Below are positions 14,535 through 24,930 of a stretch of 32,467 nt of DNA, piece by piece (position 1 is the stretch's first letter; each line of letters begins with the position of its first letter). The stretch lies in NCBI RefSeq assembly GCF_003711395.1, contig NZ_PJRJ01000031.1, forward strand, positions 1 to 32,467. Reading direction: 5' to 3'. The notes under the pieces were generated by a model, which made no database searches, was not told where the DNA came from, and saw nothing but the letters and a program-made list of their open reading frames with translations. The stretch comes from Acinetobacter sp. B51(2017). GTDB taxonomy: Bacteria; Pseudomonadota; Gammaproteobacteria; Pseudomonadales; Moraxellaceae. The translations under genes were made by a program, and so were the position numbers.

Positions 14535-16034
14535 TTAGAAGTTTTCTGGACTCTCGAGGCGTTTAACTTCTTGTACTTTTTCAGGGTTATGCACTGCAGC
14601 AACGCCATCTTCGGCGCGTGTGTCAATCAAACGATCTGCCTTATAAATGGTGATCACTTCATTGCCATTCACATCTTCACCCACCACATATTGAAAGCCT
14701 TTACGATTCATTTTATGGCACATGCGTTGGTACCAACCTTTAAACCCTGTTTTTTCTTCATTCGGATTATAATAAAAGGCATTCATCACCGCAGGTAAGC
14801 CCAAACCACACACCAAACCCGACAACAGCACCGCAATAAAGGTATAGCCAATCAGGATACTGCTATATTCTGTTAGTTCTGGGATATTTGCGACCGCCAA
14901 AATTAAAGCCAAAGAAATACCACCTCGTACACCACCCCAAGATAAAATGGTTAAACTGCCGTTATAGCTTTTTTTACGAAAACTCGGGAAAAAGGCAAAA
15001 GATAAATAATTGGCTGCAAAACGTGAAACATGCAAAATAATAAAGGCCACAATACCACCTAAAATTAAGCTAAAGCTTAAATCTAAGATAAACAGTTCTA
15101 AGCCAATTAAGGTAAACAAGAATGAATTAATAATGCCTTCGACAGTATGCCAAAAATGATTCACTTCACGAATTTCACGCTCTTGTAAAATCTCTTTCCA
15201 TTTATTACCAACAATCAAGCCTCCAATCACACAAGCAATCGGTGCTGAAGCATGAGCAAATAAGGCCACTAAATAAGAACCACAGGCCAACAATGCTGTG
15301 GTCAGAATCAAAGATTCCATTTCATGTTTACCACGCAGTAAACGCAAAATACCATGCCCAAAGGCTGCGCCAATGACTACAGCCACAATAATTTCATACA
15401 GCAGGGTTTCTAACACCCCCAGCACGGTAAAATGTTCCCCTTGTAATACATTGAGTAAGGTCATAAACACGGCAATACACATCGCATCATTAAACAGGGA
15501 TTCGCCCTCTAGCTTTACCATTAAATGATGCGGTGCGCGTACTGAACTGAGCACGCCTTTAATCCCAATCGGGTCAGTCGCACCTAGGGCTGCACCAAGC
15601 AACAGCAACACCAATAAATCGACGTGTTTACCGATTAAGAATTGATAGCCGTAAAGCGCAATACCAAAGAACACGGCGCACAGCACCAAGGCAATACTGG
15701 CTAAAATGCCGATTGGTTTCCAATGGCTACGTAAATCAGAGACTTTAAACTTTAAGGCCGAAGAGGTTAGAATAAAACAAATCACACCATTAATTAAAAA
15801 GTCATAAAAATCAATGTGACGCACTGCTGCTTCAATATTATGTAAATTAATGACAATAAACGGATTGCCATTTAATAGACTCGCGGCCCATTGCAAAATA
15901 AATACGAAAATTGCCGACACAATCGGCACACCAATCGCTTGCGGAAAACCCAACACCCTTTTATTAAATATAGTGGTGGCAATTGAGAGTGCAAAAATAA
16001 CCGTAAATACTTGTAGAAAAAAATAATTTCCCAT
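14535..16034 (-). CDS. CPA1-family Na+(K+)/H+ antiporter (NhaP type)
   Basis: Integral inner-membrane cation/proton exchanger for pH and Na+ homeostasis. The 499-aa product has about 12 hydrophobic segments, with the ion-site motifs GATDPIGIKG (Thr153–Asp154) and LEGESLFNDAM (Asn182–Asp183), matching the TD/ND pairs of NhaP/NHE transporters. The hydrophilic C-terminal tail (about 80 residues, after AFYYNPNEEK) lies in the cytosol. The frame is open to an ATG at 16124, but I chose 16034 because GGAAGG lies 4–9 bases upstream and translation from there begins with the first TM helix (YFFLQVFTVIFALSIAT). It has its own terminator. The transported ion cannot be told from sequence. Confidence 0.93.
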   Translation of the reverse strand: MGNYFFLQVFTVIFALSIATTIFNKRVLGFPQAIGVPIVSAIFVFILQWAASLLNGNPFIVINLHNIEAAVRHIDFYDFLINGVICFILTSSALKFKVSDLRSHWKPIGILASIALVLCAVFFGIALYGYQFLIGKHVDLLVLLLLGAALGATDPIGIKGVLSSVRAPHHLMVKLEGESLFNDAMCIAVFMTLLNVLQGEHFTVLGVLETLLYEIIVAVVIGAAFGHGILRLLRGKHEMESLILTTALLACGSYLVALFAHASAPIACVIGGLIVGNKWKEILQEREIREVNHFWHTVEGIINSFLFTLIGLELFILDLSFSLILGGIVAFIILHVSRFAANYLSFAFFPSFRKKSYNGSLTILSWGGVRGGISLALILAVANIPELTEYSSILIGYTFIAVLLSGLVCGLGLPAVMNAFYYNPNEEKTGFKGWYQRMCHKMNRKGFQYVVGEDVNGNEVITIYKADRLIDTRAEDGVAAVHNPEKVQEVKRLESPENF

Positions 16035-16523
16035 TTGCCTTCCATACCTAAGCTTGAGTTTGGCTGTAGCAGCGCAGTTCAACCATTTCTCAAGAAAATA
16101 CCCAGTGAATATGTATTTATTCACATGATCAGTCTACTCCGTTTTACATACATTGCTGTGCAGTAATCAGAGTTTTTTTAGGGCATTTGCCCTACACTGA
16201 TGCGCTATTTTTCTGCCGCTTAAGTGTTTGCTTTGTTAGAGGTCAAACTGTGCCCATGATTAAACGGCTATGTATCGCCAAACTTATTTGGTCACAGCTG
16301 GCGTATGGTCATATCTTCGAGATGTTGCTTACCGTAATCGACACATGGGCAAAACTGCTAAATTTCGCTAAAGTCCTGCATAAATTTAGCAGTTTCATGA
16401 ACATTGCCCTATAAGGCTGACATACAGCATTTTTGGCATAGGCTTGTTGAATATCTTTAAAATGTATATCGGCAACCAAATTTTACTGCATTCCTGTCGT
16501 TTCTTAAGCACCTAGGTGCAGGT
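16035..16523. other. 490-bp non-coding gap with several perfect inverted repeats
   Basis: No convincing gene is present. The only notable structures are a 7-bp palindrome TAGGGCA/TGCCCTA (16179–16194), the 14-bp inverted repeat listed separately (16352–16395), and the 12-bp palindrome GCACCTAGGTGC (16508–16519) next to the ypfJ stop. The gap must hold the antiporter promoter and the ypfJ 3' end, but I cannot point to a consensus promoter. Confidence 0.5.
16352..16395. repeat. 14-bp perfect inverted repeat (long hairpin)
   Basis: AAACTGCTAAATTT (16352–16365) is exactly inverted at 16382–16395 with a 16-nt loop. Read leftward it is followed by TTTT, so it may act as a weak terminator downstream of ypfJ, or it may be part of a small RNA. 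Confidence 0.6.
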
Positions 16524-17426
16524 TTAGATTGGCTGATTAAAGGTATCGCACTGATTGATTTGCCCACCTTTAAAACCAATATCAAACCACGTCATACGCT
16601 GGGCACTGGTGCCATGCGTGAAACTGTCTGGCACTGCATAGCCTTGTGCTTTCTTTTGTAAATAATCATCGCCAATCTTATGTGCAGCATCCATCGCTTC
16701 AGCAATATCACCTTGCTCTAAAAATTGGGTGCGTTGATGGTTATGATGTGCCCAGACACCCGCCAAACAATCAGCTTGTAGTTCTTGGCGTACCGATAAA
16801 GCATTGCCTTGGGCTTTAGATGCTTGGCTACGCGCTTGTTGCACTTGGCTAGAAATGCCTAAAATGGTTTGAATATGATGCCCAACTTCATGAGCCACCA
16901 CATAAGCTTGTGCAAAATCGCCTGCTTGATCTTGACGCGATAATTGGGTGGCATTTTGTTCACCTGTAATGCCCATTTGAGTACGCATATCTTTAAAGAA
17001 TGCGGTATCAATATAAACTTTTTGATCAGCTGGACAATAAAATGGCCCCATGGCTGATTGTGCCGCACCACAACCTGAATTCACTGCACCACTAAAAATG
17101 ACTAATTTAGGTGGAATATATTGCTGACCAAGTTGCTGTTGAAAGACTTGGCTCCACGTATCTTCGGTATCTGCCAACACCACGCTGACAAACTCTATCG
17201 CTTCTTGCTGTTCTGGGGTGGGATTATCTAAACCCACAGCTTGACTACTTTGCCCTTGCGTGACTTGTTTGGTGGTTTGATAGGCTTGCTGCGGATCAAC
17301 ACCAAAGAATTTCCATGCCACAAATGCCACCACCAAACCCAATACGCTAATCCCGCCAGCTTTGGCAGCACTACCACCACGACGATCTTCTACATTCGTA
17401 CTGCTACGACGCCCTTTCCACTGCAT
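16524..17426 (-). CDS. ypfJ: YpfJ-type neutral zinc metallopeptidase
   Basis: A 300-aa single-pass membrane protein with a cytosolic basic N-terminus (MQWKGRRSSTNVEDRRGG), a TM helix at about 26–41, and a large periplasmic domain carrying the zinc motif HEVGHH (His179, Glu180, His183). The family start MxWKGRRxSxNVEDRRG and the internal GCG…MGPFYCPAD stretch (118–134) are typical of YpfJ. Substrates are unknown in the family. AGGA precedes the start. It lies 43 bp downstream of the DUF808 gene in the same direction, so the two are probably co-transcribed. Confidence 0.93.
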   Translation of the reverse strand: MQWKGRRSSTNVEDRRGGSAAKAGGISVLGLVVAFVAWKFFGVDPQQAYQTTKQVTQGQSSQAVGLDNPTPEQQEAIEFVSVVLADTEDTWSQVFQQQLGQQYIPPKLVIFSGAVNSGCGAAQSAMGPFYCPADQKVYIDTAFFKDMRTQMGITGEQNATQLSRQDQAGDFAQAYVVAHEVGHHIQTILGISSQVQQARSQASKAQGNALSVRQELQADCLAGVWAHHNHQRTQFLEQGDIAEAMDAAHKIGDDYLQKKAQGYAVPDSFTHGTSAQRMTWFDIGFKGGQINQCDTFNQPI

Positions 17427-17469
17427 AGTTTGTTATCCTTATTCAATGTTTTGCTTATTGTAGCGGGCT

Positions 17470-18393
17470 TTAATGGCTTTGCGCACGCGGCCAAATTCTT
17501 TGAATACCTTTTACAACGCCAAGTACAATAAAACCTGCAATGATCCCAATCACAAAATTAATCAGTGTCGGGGTTAATGCCCCAATAATCGTACCAAAGG
17601 TCGGAATATGCTCAATATGATCGACTGCATCTTCGGTTAAATGATGTAGTAAAGGAATCGCATGATTGATAATTCCACCACCCACTAAAAACATCGCCAA
17701 CGTGCCCACAATGGTGAGCGTTTTCATTAAAATTGGTGCGAATGCCAATAAACCACGCCCGACTTTTTGTTGAAATGCGGAAGCTTTTTCGGTCAGATAT
17801 AAGCCCATATCATCAATTTTCACAATCAATGCCACTAAACCATACACGCCAATGGTCATTGCAATTGCAATAACCGCCAAGACACTGACCTTGGTGGCAA
17901 AAGCCGCAGTCGCAACTGTGCCTAAAGAAATCACAATGATTTCGGCAGATAAAATAAAGTCTGTGCGAATTGCACCTTTGACTTTATCTTTTTCCATGCT
18001 GCGTAATTCATTTTCGGTATATTCAAGCTCAACCGTGGCCTCTTCTAAGGTTTTGGCTTTTTTATGCTGCATGCTATGTAAAACTTTCTCTACGCCCTCA
18101 TAACATAGAAATAAACCGCCTAGCATAAGTAACGGATTAATCAGCCACGGGGCTAACACACTAATGGCTAAAGCTAAAGGTACTAAAATCAGCTTATTGA
18201 CAAAAGAGCCTTTTGCCACAGCCCAAACCACAGGCAATTCACGGTCAGCACGCACCCCACTGACTTGCTGTGCATTTAAGGCCAAATCATCCCCCAATAC
18301 ACCAGCGGTTTTTTTGGCAGCCATCTTACTCATAACCGCCACGTCATCCATAATCGTGGCAATATCATCCAGCAATAACAGTAAGCTACTCAT
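17470..18393 (-). CDS. DUF808 (YedI-like) inner membrane protein
   Basis: A 307-aa polytopic membrane protein. The N-terminal signature [20 protein letters not shown], the block [18 protein letters not shown] and [13 protein letters not shown] follow E. coli YedI closely, and several TM helices follow (about 66–100, 145–185, 215–240 and 275–300). Function is unknown. The frame is open to 18459, but I start it at ATG 18393 because translation from there aligns with YedI and the upstream 22 residues are unlike the family. It heads a leftward unit with ypfJ and is divergent from trpS. Confidence 0.93.
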   Translation of the reverse strand: MSSLLLLLDDIATIMDDVAVMSKMAAKKTAGVLGDDLALNAQQVSGVRADRELPVVWAVAKGSFVNKLILVPLALAISVLAPWLINPLLMLGGLFLCYEGVEKVLHSMQHKKAKTLEEATVELEYTENELRSMEKDKVKGAIRTDFILSAEIIVISLGTVATAAFATKVSVLAVIAIAMTIGVYGLVALIVKIDDMGLYLTEKASAFQQKVGRGLLAFAPILMKTLTIVGTLAMFLVGGGIINHAIPLLHHLTEDAVDHIEHIPTFGTIIGALTPTLINFVIGIIAGFIVLGVVKGIQRIWPRAQSH

Positions 18394-18473
18394 GATGTTT
18401 ATTCTCGCTTTTATTTTTCTTGAGTTTAAAACCAGTATTTTAAAAACTCTGTACAGCATTTATTAAGCACGAG

Positions 18474-18503
18474 CTGACACAACTAAAACTTATGCCGTAC
18501 AAT
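18474..18503 (+). promoter_or_regulatory. trpS promoter
   Basis: CTGACA (18474–18479) and TACAAT (18498–18503) are separated by 18 bp. The predicted start near 18510 gives a leader of about 43 nt that contains a small hairpin, GTCGT-ATA-ACGAC, ending about 13 bp before the start codon. Confidence 0.6.
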
Positions 18504-18552
18504 GTGCGCATTCATCGTCATATTGATGTCGTATAACGACTTGGAAGAAAGC

Positions 18553-19566
18553 ATGACTACTCCAGATAACCGTCCAGTGATCTTAACGGGTGACCGTCCA
18601 ACAGGACAATTACATTTAGGACATTTTGTTGGTTCACTACGTTCACGCGTAGGTTTACAAGATTCGCATCATCAGCACCTGTTATTGGCTGATGCACAAG
18701 CGTTAACCGATAATGCCGACAACTTTGCAAAAGTGCGCAATAACATTATTCAAGTGGCAACCGATTACCTTGCCGTCGGCATTGACCCCACTAAGACCAC
18801 AATTTGCGTACAATCAAGCTTACCTGCGCTGAATGAACTGACCATGTTGTATTTAAACTTTGTCACTGTGTCACGTTTAGAGCGCAACCCAACCATCAAA
18901 TCTGAAATTCAGATGCGTGGTTTTGAACGCGATATTCCTGCAGGCTTTTTATGCTATCCAGTGGCACAAGCAGCTGATATTACGGCATTTAAAGCAACTG
19001 TCGTACCTGTCGGTGAAGATCAAATTCCAATGATCGAACAAACCAACGAAGTGGTTCGCCGTTTAAATCGCCAAGTGGGCTATGATTTATTGCCTGAATG
19101 TAAAGCGCTACTCTCTAATGTTGGTCGCTTACCCGGCTTTGACGGCAAAGCAAAAATGTCTAAATCATTGGGTAACACAATCGTGTTAGATGCCACAGAT
19201 AAAGACATCAAAAAAGCCGTTAATGCGATGTACACAGACCCGAATCATTTACGTATTGAAGATCCTGGTCAAGTCGAAGGTAACGTGGTGTTTACTTATC
19301 TGGATGCCTTTGATCCAAATAAAGAAGAACTTGAAGAGCTAAAAGCCCATTATCGCCGTGGTGGTTTAGGTGATGGTACGGTGAAAAAACGTCTTGAAAC
19401 GATCTTAAAAGAATTGATTGGCCCAATTCGTGAGCGTCGTATCGAACTTGCCAAAGATCCTGATTACATTATGGATGTACTTAAACACGGTACAGATAAA
19501 TGTCGTGACATTACGCAACAAACTTTAGATGAAGTAAAAACTGCACTGGGTGTATTCCGTTTTTAA
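18553..19566 (+). CDS. trpS: Tryptophan–tRNA ligase
   Basis: Class Ic aminoacyl-tRNA synthetase that charges tRNA-Trp. The 337-aa product has the HIGH-type motif HLGH (21–24) in TGQLHLGHFVGS, GEDQ (154–157), and the KMSKS loop (201–205), followed by SLGN. The length fits bacterial TrpRS. The frame is open to 18502, but ATG 18553 is preferred: GGAAGAAA lies just upstream and the protein then begins with the family N-terminus (RPVILTGDRPTG). The alternative upstream ATG lies inside the promoter -10. It ends in a terminator directly ahead of the small RNA locus. Confidence 0.97.
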   Translation: MTTPDNRPVILTGDRPTGQLHLGHFVGSLRSRVGLQDSHHQHLLLADAQALTDNADNFAKVRNNIIQVATDYLAVGIDPTKTTICVQSSLPALNELTMLYLNFVTVSRLERNPTIKSEIQMRGFERDIPAGFLCYPVAQAADITAFKATVVPVGEDQIPMIEQTNEVVRRLNRQVGYDLLPECKALLSNVGRLPGFDGKAKMSKSLGNTIVLDATDKDIKKAVNAMYTDPNHLRIEDPGQVEGNVVFTYLDAFDPNKEELEELKAHYRRGGLGDGTVKKRLETILKELIGPIRERRIELAKDPDYIMDVLKHGTDKCRDITQQTLDEVKTALGVFRF

Positions 19567-19581
19567 TTATTGTTAAAAATG

Positions 19582-19610
19582 AAGCCCTTCCCTATGGAGG
19601 GGCTTTTTTT
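19582..19610 (+). terminator. Intrinsic terminator of trpS
   Basis: AAGCCCTTCC (19582–19591) pairs with GGAGGGGCTT (19596–19605, one G·U) around a 4-nt loop, followed by seven T residues. Confidence 0.85.
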
Positions 19611-19672
19611 ATGGGCTCAATAGGAATAAATTTATCTTCACAATTTAGCCTTACTATTCACATTATGCTGTA

Positions 19673-19862
19673 GATCTTAACCTAACATGACACTTTATTA
19701 CCTGAATGCTGCTGAAACTTCTGCCGCAAGCGCCTACTATAACCCTATAGCGAACAGGTTAATAAGACTCTCCTCTGTGACCTTTCAGTTACCCCTGAAG
19801 CTGTTAATACAACAGATTCGTTTTTCTGCGTAATGAATACCCCAATCATTACGCATTTTTTT
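19673..19862 (+). ncRNA. aar: Aar-type small RNA in the trpS–sucD gap
   Basis: A roughly 190-nt transcription unit without a convincing gene. A -35-like TTCACA (19637–19642) lies 18 bp from CATTAT (19661–19666), giving a start near 19673, and a strong terminator ends at 19862. The Aar RNA of Acinetobacter baylyi, linked to amino-acid metabolism, was described, as I recall, at about 180 nt between trpS and sucD, so position, strand and size agree. I could not compare the sequences. An open frame of 48 codons (19687–19833) runs through it without a good ribosome binding site; it is listed as a finding. Confidence 0.7.
19827..19862 (+). terminator. Intrinsic terminator of the Aar-type RNA
   Basis: TGCGTAATGA (19827–19836) pairs perfectly with TCATTACGCA (19846–19855), followed by seven T residues. 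Confidence 0.88.
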
Positions 19863-19866
19863 AGCC

Positions 19867-19891
19867 AAAAATTGCCCCTTACGAGGCAATT
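19867..19891 (-). terminator. Intrinsic terminator of sucCD
   Basis: Read leftward, AATTGCC (19891–19885) pairs with GGCAATT (19876–19870), followed by T on the minus strand (A run 19867–19871). It sits back to back with the small RNA terminator. Confidence 0.8.
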
Positions 19892-19902
19892 TAAGCAACA
19901 TA

Positions 19903-20814
19903 TTAAGTTAAAGCAATCGCTGGATCGACTAAACCTTTATCTCGTAATACAGACAGCATGGTTGAACCTAGCTCCGCTGGACTACGTGTATAGGCCATGC
20001 CTGCGCGTTCAAAAGCGGCAAACTTCTCTTCTGCTGTGCCTTTACCACCCGAGATAATTGCACCTGCATGCCCCATGCGTTTACCTTTAGGTGCAGTGAC
20101 ACCTGCAATATAACCGACTACAGGTTTAGTGACATTAGATTGAATATATTCAGCCGCTTCTTCTTCCGCTGTACCACCAATTTCACCAATCATAATAATC
20201 GCTTCAGTTTGCGGATCATTTTCAAACAATTTTAAACAGTCAATTTGGTTCATACCCGGAATTGGATCACCACCAATCCCAATACAGGTAGACTGCCCTA
20301 AACCTAATTTCGTGGTTTGGGAAACCGCTTCATAGGTTAATGTGCCTGAACGCGAGATAATGCCGATTTTACCTTTTTGATGAATATGTCCCGGCATAAT
20401 GCCAATTTTACATTCACCTGGGGTAATAATTCCCGGACAGTTTGGGCCAATTAAACGCGCATTGTTGCCATAGGTTTCTAAATAGCGTTTGGCTTTGAGC
20501 ATATCTAAAGTTGGTACGCCTTCGGTAATCACTACAATCAGCTCTAAGCCGGCATCAATTGATTCAATAATAGAATCAAGTACAAAAGGTGCAGGAACAT
20601 AAATAGACGTGGCATTCGCACCGGTTTCTTGCACAGCTTCGCGAACGGTATTAAATACCGGACGATCTAAATGACGTTGCCCACCTTTACCCGGAGTAAC
20701 CCCACCCACCACTTTGGTGCCATAGGCAATCGATTGTTCCGAATGGAAAGTCCCATTTTTACCGGTAAAGCCTTGTACAATGACTTGGGTATTTTTATTG
20801 ACTAATACGCTCAT
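19903..20814 (-). CDS. sucD: Succinyl-CoA synthetase alpha subunit
   Basis: With SucC converts succinyl-CoA, ADP (or GDP) and phosphate to succinate and ATP. The 303-aa product has the CoA-binding N-terminal Rossmann domain ([17 protein letters not shown], 11–27; [10 protein letters not shown], 121–130) and the phosphohistidine His249 in [20 protein letters not shown]. This matches the active-site histidine of E. coli SucD. AAGGAG precedes the start. It lies 11 bp after sucC in the same direction, closing the pair before a terminator. Confidence 0.98.
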   Translation of the reverse strand: MSVLVNKNTQVIVQGFTGKNGTFHSEQSIAYGTKVVGGVTPGKGGQRHLDRPVFNTVREAVQETGANATSIYVPAPFVLDSIIESIDAGLELIVVITEGVPTLDMLKAKRYLETYGNNARLIGPNCPGIITPGECKIGIMPGHIHQKGKIGIISRSGTLTYEAVSQTTKLGLGQSTCIGIGGDPIPGMNQIDCLKLFENDPQTEAIIMIGEIGGTAEEEAAEYIQSNVTKPVVGYIAGVTAPKGKRMGHAGAIISGGKGTAEEKFAAFERAGMAYTRSPAELGSTMLSVLRDKGLVDPAIALT

Positions 20815-20825
20815 TATTTTTCTCC

Positions 20826-21992
20826 TTATGCTTGTACTGCAGCAACAACTTTTTGTGCTGCATCGGCTAAACCTTGCGCTGAAATGAGTTTTAAACCTGA
20901 GTCATCTAATAACTTGGCGCCTAATTCGGCATTATTACCCTCTAAACGCACTACCACCGGAATAGTCACATCAACTTCACGCACTGCAGCAATAATCGCT
21001 TCTGCAATCATGTCACAACGAACAATACCGCCAAAAATATTAATTAGCACTGCTTGTACTGAGGTATCAGCAAGAATAATTTTAAAGGCTTCTATCACGC
21101 GTTCTTTGGTCGCGCCGCCGCCGACATCAAGGAAATTGGCTGGTTGCCCACCATACAGTTTAATAATGTCCATAGTAGCCATAGCAAGGCCTGCACCATT
21201 GACCATACAACCAATATTGCCCTCTAAGGCAACGTAGTTAAGATCATGTTCTGAGGCACGTAATTCACGCTCATTTTCTTGCGATTTATCACGTAGCGCA
21301 GCAATCTCTGGCAATCGGTATAAAGCATTAGAATCAATACCAACTTTGGCATCGACACATAAAATTTCACCATTTTCACGTATTGAGAGTGGATTAATCT
21401 CAAATAAAGCAAAATCATTTTCAACAAAGGCTTGATAAGCAGAGGTCATGATTTTGACAAATTGATTGATTTGTTCATTTTTCAGATTTAAGGCAAAACC
21501 CACCTCACGCGCTTGAAATGGCTGTAAGCCCACTAAAGGATCTACTTCGACTTTAATAATTTTTTCAGGCGTTTCTTCTGCGACTTTTTCAATTTCAACA
21601 CCACCTTCAGTGGAAGCCATAAAAGTGATACGGCGACTCGAACGATCCACCACTGCACCTAAATACAGTTCACGTTCTACCGGATACACATCTTCACAGA
21701 CTAAAATTTGATGGACAGGTTGACCTAAACTATCAGTTTGATAGGTCACTAAACGAGTACCCAATAAATTCTTAGCGTAGTCAGCAGCTTCATCACTCGA
21801 TTTTACCACTTTGACGCCACCAGCTTTACCGCGACCACCGGCATGTACTTGGGCTTTCATGACTGCAAATTTACCACCGAGTTGTTTAAAAGCCTCGCGT
21901 GCTGCTTGTTCAGTCTCGACCACAATGCCTTGTTGTACTGGCATACCATATTTTTTTAATAACGTTTTAGCTTGATACTCGTGTAAGTTCAT
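20826..21992 (-). CDS. sucC: Succinyl-CoA synthetase beta subunit
   Basis: Carries the ATP-grasp nucleotide site and pairs with SucD. The 388-aa product equals the length of the E. coli subunit. It starts [18 protein letters not shown], has the glycine-rich [14 protein letters not shown] loop (47–60), FALFEINPL (194–202) for metal binding, and the C-terminal CoA-ligase domain with FLDVGGGAT and [11 protein letters not shown]. The start at 21992 has AAAGG upstream. Unlike in E. coli, sucCD lies downstream of sucA-sucB-lpd and is separated from lpd by a terminator and a 180-bp gap, so it probably has its own promoter; I see no consensus one. Confidence 0.98.
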   Translation of the reverse strand: MNLHEYQAKTLLKKYGMPVQQGIVVETEQAAREAFKQLGGKFAVMKAQVHAGGRGKAGGVKVVKSSDEAADYAKNLLGTRLVTYQTDSLGQPVHQILVCEDVYPVERELYLGAVVDRSSRRITFMASTEGGVEIEKVAEETPEKIIKVEVDPLVGLQPFQAREVGFALNLKNEQINQFVKIMTSAYQAFVENDFALFEINPLSIRENGEILCVDAKVGIDSNALYRLPEIAALRDKSQENERELRASEHDLNYVALEGNIGCMVNGAGLAMATMDIIKLYGGQPANFLDVGGGATKERVIEAFKIILADTSVQAVLINIFGGIVRCDMIAEAIIAAVREVDVTIPVVVRLEGNNAELGAKLLDDSGLKLISAQGLADAAQKVVAAVQA

Positions 21993-22050
21993 GCAACAAC
22001 CTTTGATTTATTGATCTTATATTGTGGCTTTATAGGGCAAACATCCGTCG

Positions 22051-22079
22051 AACTGTCTATAAAGCATTTTTTACAGTCT
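22051..22079. promoter_or_regulatory. ACTGT/ACAGT inverted motif upstream of sucC
   Basis: ACTGT (22052–22056) and ACAGT (22073–22077) form inverted half-sites 16 bp apart. The right half sits in CATTTTTTACAGTCT, which recurs almost exactly upstream of sucA (28039–28052). This could be a shared operator or chance in T-rich DNA. Confidence 0.3.
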
Positions 22080-22121
22080 TATTTTTAGATGATAAATCAT
22101 CCAAACACAACCTTTTGACAT

Positions 22122-22146
22122 AAAAAAAGAGCAGCCTAAGCTGCCC
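22122..22146 (-). terminator. Intrinsic terminator after lpd
   Basis: Read leftward, GCAGC (22144–22140) pairs with GCTGC (22135–22131) around a 4-nt loop, followed by seven T residues on the minus strand (A run 22122–22128). Confidence 0.8.
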
Positions 22147-22171
22147 TTCTTTCTTATAACCTTAAAAAAGA

Positions 22172-23623
<1,452 letters not shown>

Positions 23624-23627
23624 CTAA

Positions 23628-23672
23628 ATCCCCCTTATACAAAGTGGGATGCCCCCTTTTGACAAAGAGGGC
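23628..23672. repeat. Two tandem C-rich hairpins in the sucB–lpd gap
   Basis: Arm 23628–23636 (ATCCCCCTT) pairs with 23642–23650 (AAGTGGGAT) with one mismatch, and arm 23651–23659 (GCCCCCTTT) pairs with 23664–23672 (AAAGAGGGC) with one mismatch. The two are adjacent, as in REP-type elements, and the second resembles 11225–11245. Lying inside an operon, they could stabilise or attenuate the transcript. Confidence 0.6.
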
Positions 23673-23697
23673 TTCGGCAAGATTTTAAATTTATAAA

Positions 23698-24912
23698 TTA
23701 AAGATCAAGAATGAGACGAGCTGGTTCTTCTAACAATTCTTTGATTGTTACTAAGAAACCTACCGCTTCTTTACCATCGATTAAACGGTGGTCATAAGAA
23801 AGCGCTAAGTACATCATCGGTAAGATTTCTACTTGACCATTTACAGCCATTGGGCGTTCTTGGATTTTATGCATACCCAAGATTGCTGTTTGTGGTGTAT
23901 TTAAAATTGGTGTAGAAAGAAGTGAACCGAATGTACCACCGTTAGTAATGGTAAACGTACCGCCAGTCATGTCTTCGATGCCAAGTTTACCGTCACGCGC
24001 TTTGTAAGCATATTCACGGATACCATTTTCAACTTCAGCATAGTTCATGCGGTCTGTATCACGAAGTACAGGAACCACTAGACCACGTTCAGAAGATACC
24101 GCTACACCGATGTCGTAGAAACCGTGATAAACGATGTCATTGCCATCAATTGAAGCATTTACCGCTGGGTAGCGTTTAAGTGCTTCAGTTGCTGCTTTAA
24201 CAAAGAATGACATAAAGCCAAGACGCGCACCGTGACGCTTCTCAAATGCGTCTTTATATTGCGCACGCATTTCCATGATTGGCTTCATGTTCACTTCGTT
24301 AAACGTAGTGAGCATTGCAGTTTCTTGCGTAGCCGCAAGAAGACGTTCAGCTACACGCTTACGAAGACGTGTCATTGGAACACGTTTTTCGATACGCTCA
24401 CCTACAGCAACACTTAAAGGTGCAGCAGCAGGCGCAGCTGGTTTCGCTTGATGGTTAGCAACGTCTTCTTTAGTAATACGACCGCCACGGCCAGTGCCTG
24501 CAACGTCAGCAGCATTTACGCCAGTTTCAGTTAAGGCTTTACGTACAGCAGGTGCTTGATCTTGCACTTGAGCACGTTCAACGATTGGTGCATTACCCGC
24601 TTCAGTATTCGCAGCAGCTTGTTCTACTTTCTCTTCTGATTGAACTGCTTGAGTTTGCGCTGCGCCAGATACTGCACCTTCTTCAAACTGAGCAATCACT
24701 TCAGATGAAAGGACTGTGTCACCTTCATTTTTAATGATTTGTGCAATCGTACCGTCGGCAGGAGCCACAACTTCTAATACAACTTTGTCAGTTTCAATAT
24801 CACAGATCACTTCATCACGTGATACTGCTTCACCTGGTTGTTTGTGCCAAGTTGCGATTGTGCCGTCTGCAACTGATTCTGGGAATACAGGTGCTTTAAT
24901 TTCGGTTGCCAT
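23698..24912 (-). CDS. sucB: 2-Oxoglutarate dehydrogenase E2 (dihydrolipoyl succinyltransferase)
   Basis: Core of the 2-oxoglutarate dehydrogenase complex; transfers the succinyl group to CoA. The 404-aa product has one N-terminal lipoyl domain with Lys43 in [11 protein letters not shown], an Ala/Gln/Glu-rich linker (about 80–115), the peripheral-subunit-binding domain (about 120–152, [12 protein letters not shown] to [11 protein letters not shown]), a second linker and the catalytic domain with His375 and Asp379 in [17 protein letters not shown] lies 11 bases before the start. It follows sucA by 18 bp and precedes lpd. Confidence 0.98.
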   Translation of the reverse strand: MATEIKAPVFPESVADGTIATWHKQPGEAVSRDEVICDIETDKVVLEVVAPADGTIAQIIKNEGDTVLSSEVIAQFEEGAVSGAAQTQAVQSEEKVEQAAANTEAGNAPIVERAQVQDQAPAVRKALTETGVNAADVAGTGRGGRITKEDVANHQAKPAAPAAAPLSVAVGERIEKRVPMTRLRKRVAERLLAATQETAMLTTFNEVNMKPIMEMRAQYKDAFEKRHGARLGFMSFFVKAATEALKRYPAVNASIDGNDIVYHGFYDIGVAVSSERGLVVPVLRDTDRMNYAEVENGIREYAYKARDGKLGIEDMTGGTFTITNGGTFGSLLSTPILNTPQTAILGMHKIQERPMAVNGQVEILPMMYLALSYDHRLIDGKEAVGFLVTIKELLEEPARLILDL

Positions 24913-24930
24913 GATTTTAGAATCTCCTGA

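Noticed and set aside
16035..16124. Upstream extension of the antiporter gene by 30 codons
   Set aside because: ATG 16034 has GGAAGG and leads straight into TM1; the extension is hydrophilic and has no Shine–Dalgarno of its own.
16187..16414. Open frame of 75 codons on the plus strand in the ypfJ–antiporter gap
   Set aside because: It starts with TTG without a ribosome binding site, has no recognisable domain, and is interrupted by the structure at 16352–16395; treated as chance.
16035..16523. 6S RNA or another known housekeeping RNA in the ypfJ–antiporter gap
   Set aside because: No long imperfect rod with a central bubble or any other recognised RNA signature is present.
18394..18459. Upstream extension of the DUF808 gene by 22 codons
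   Set aside because: The conserved YedI N-terminus begins at the ATG at 18393.
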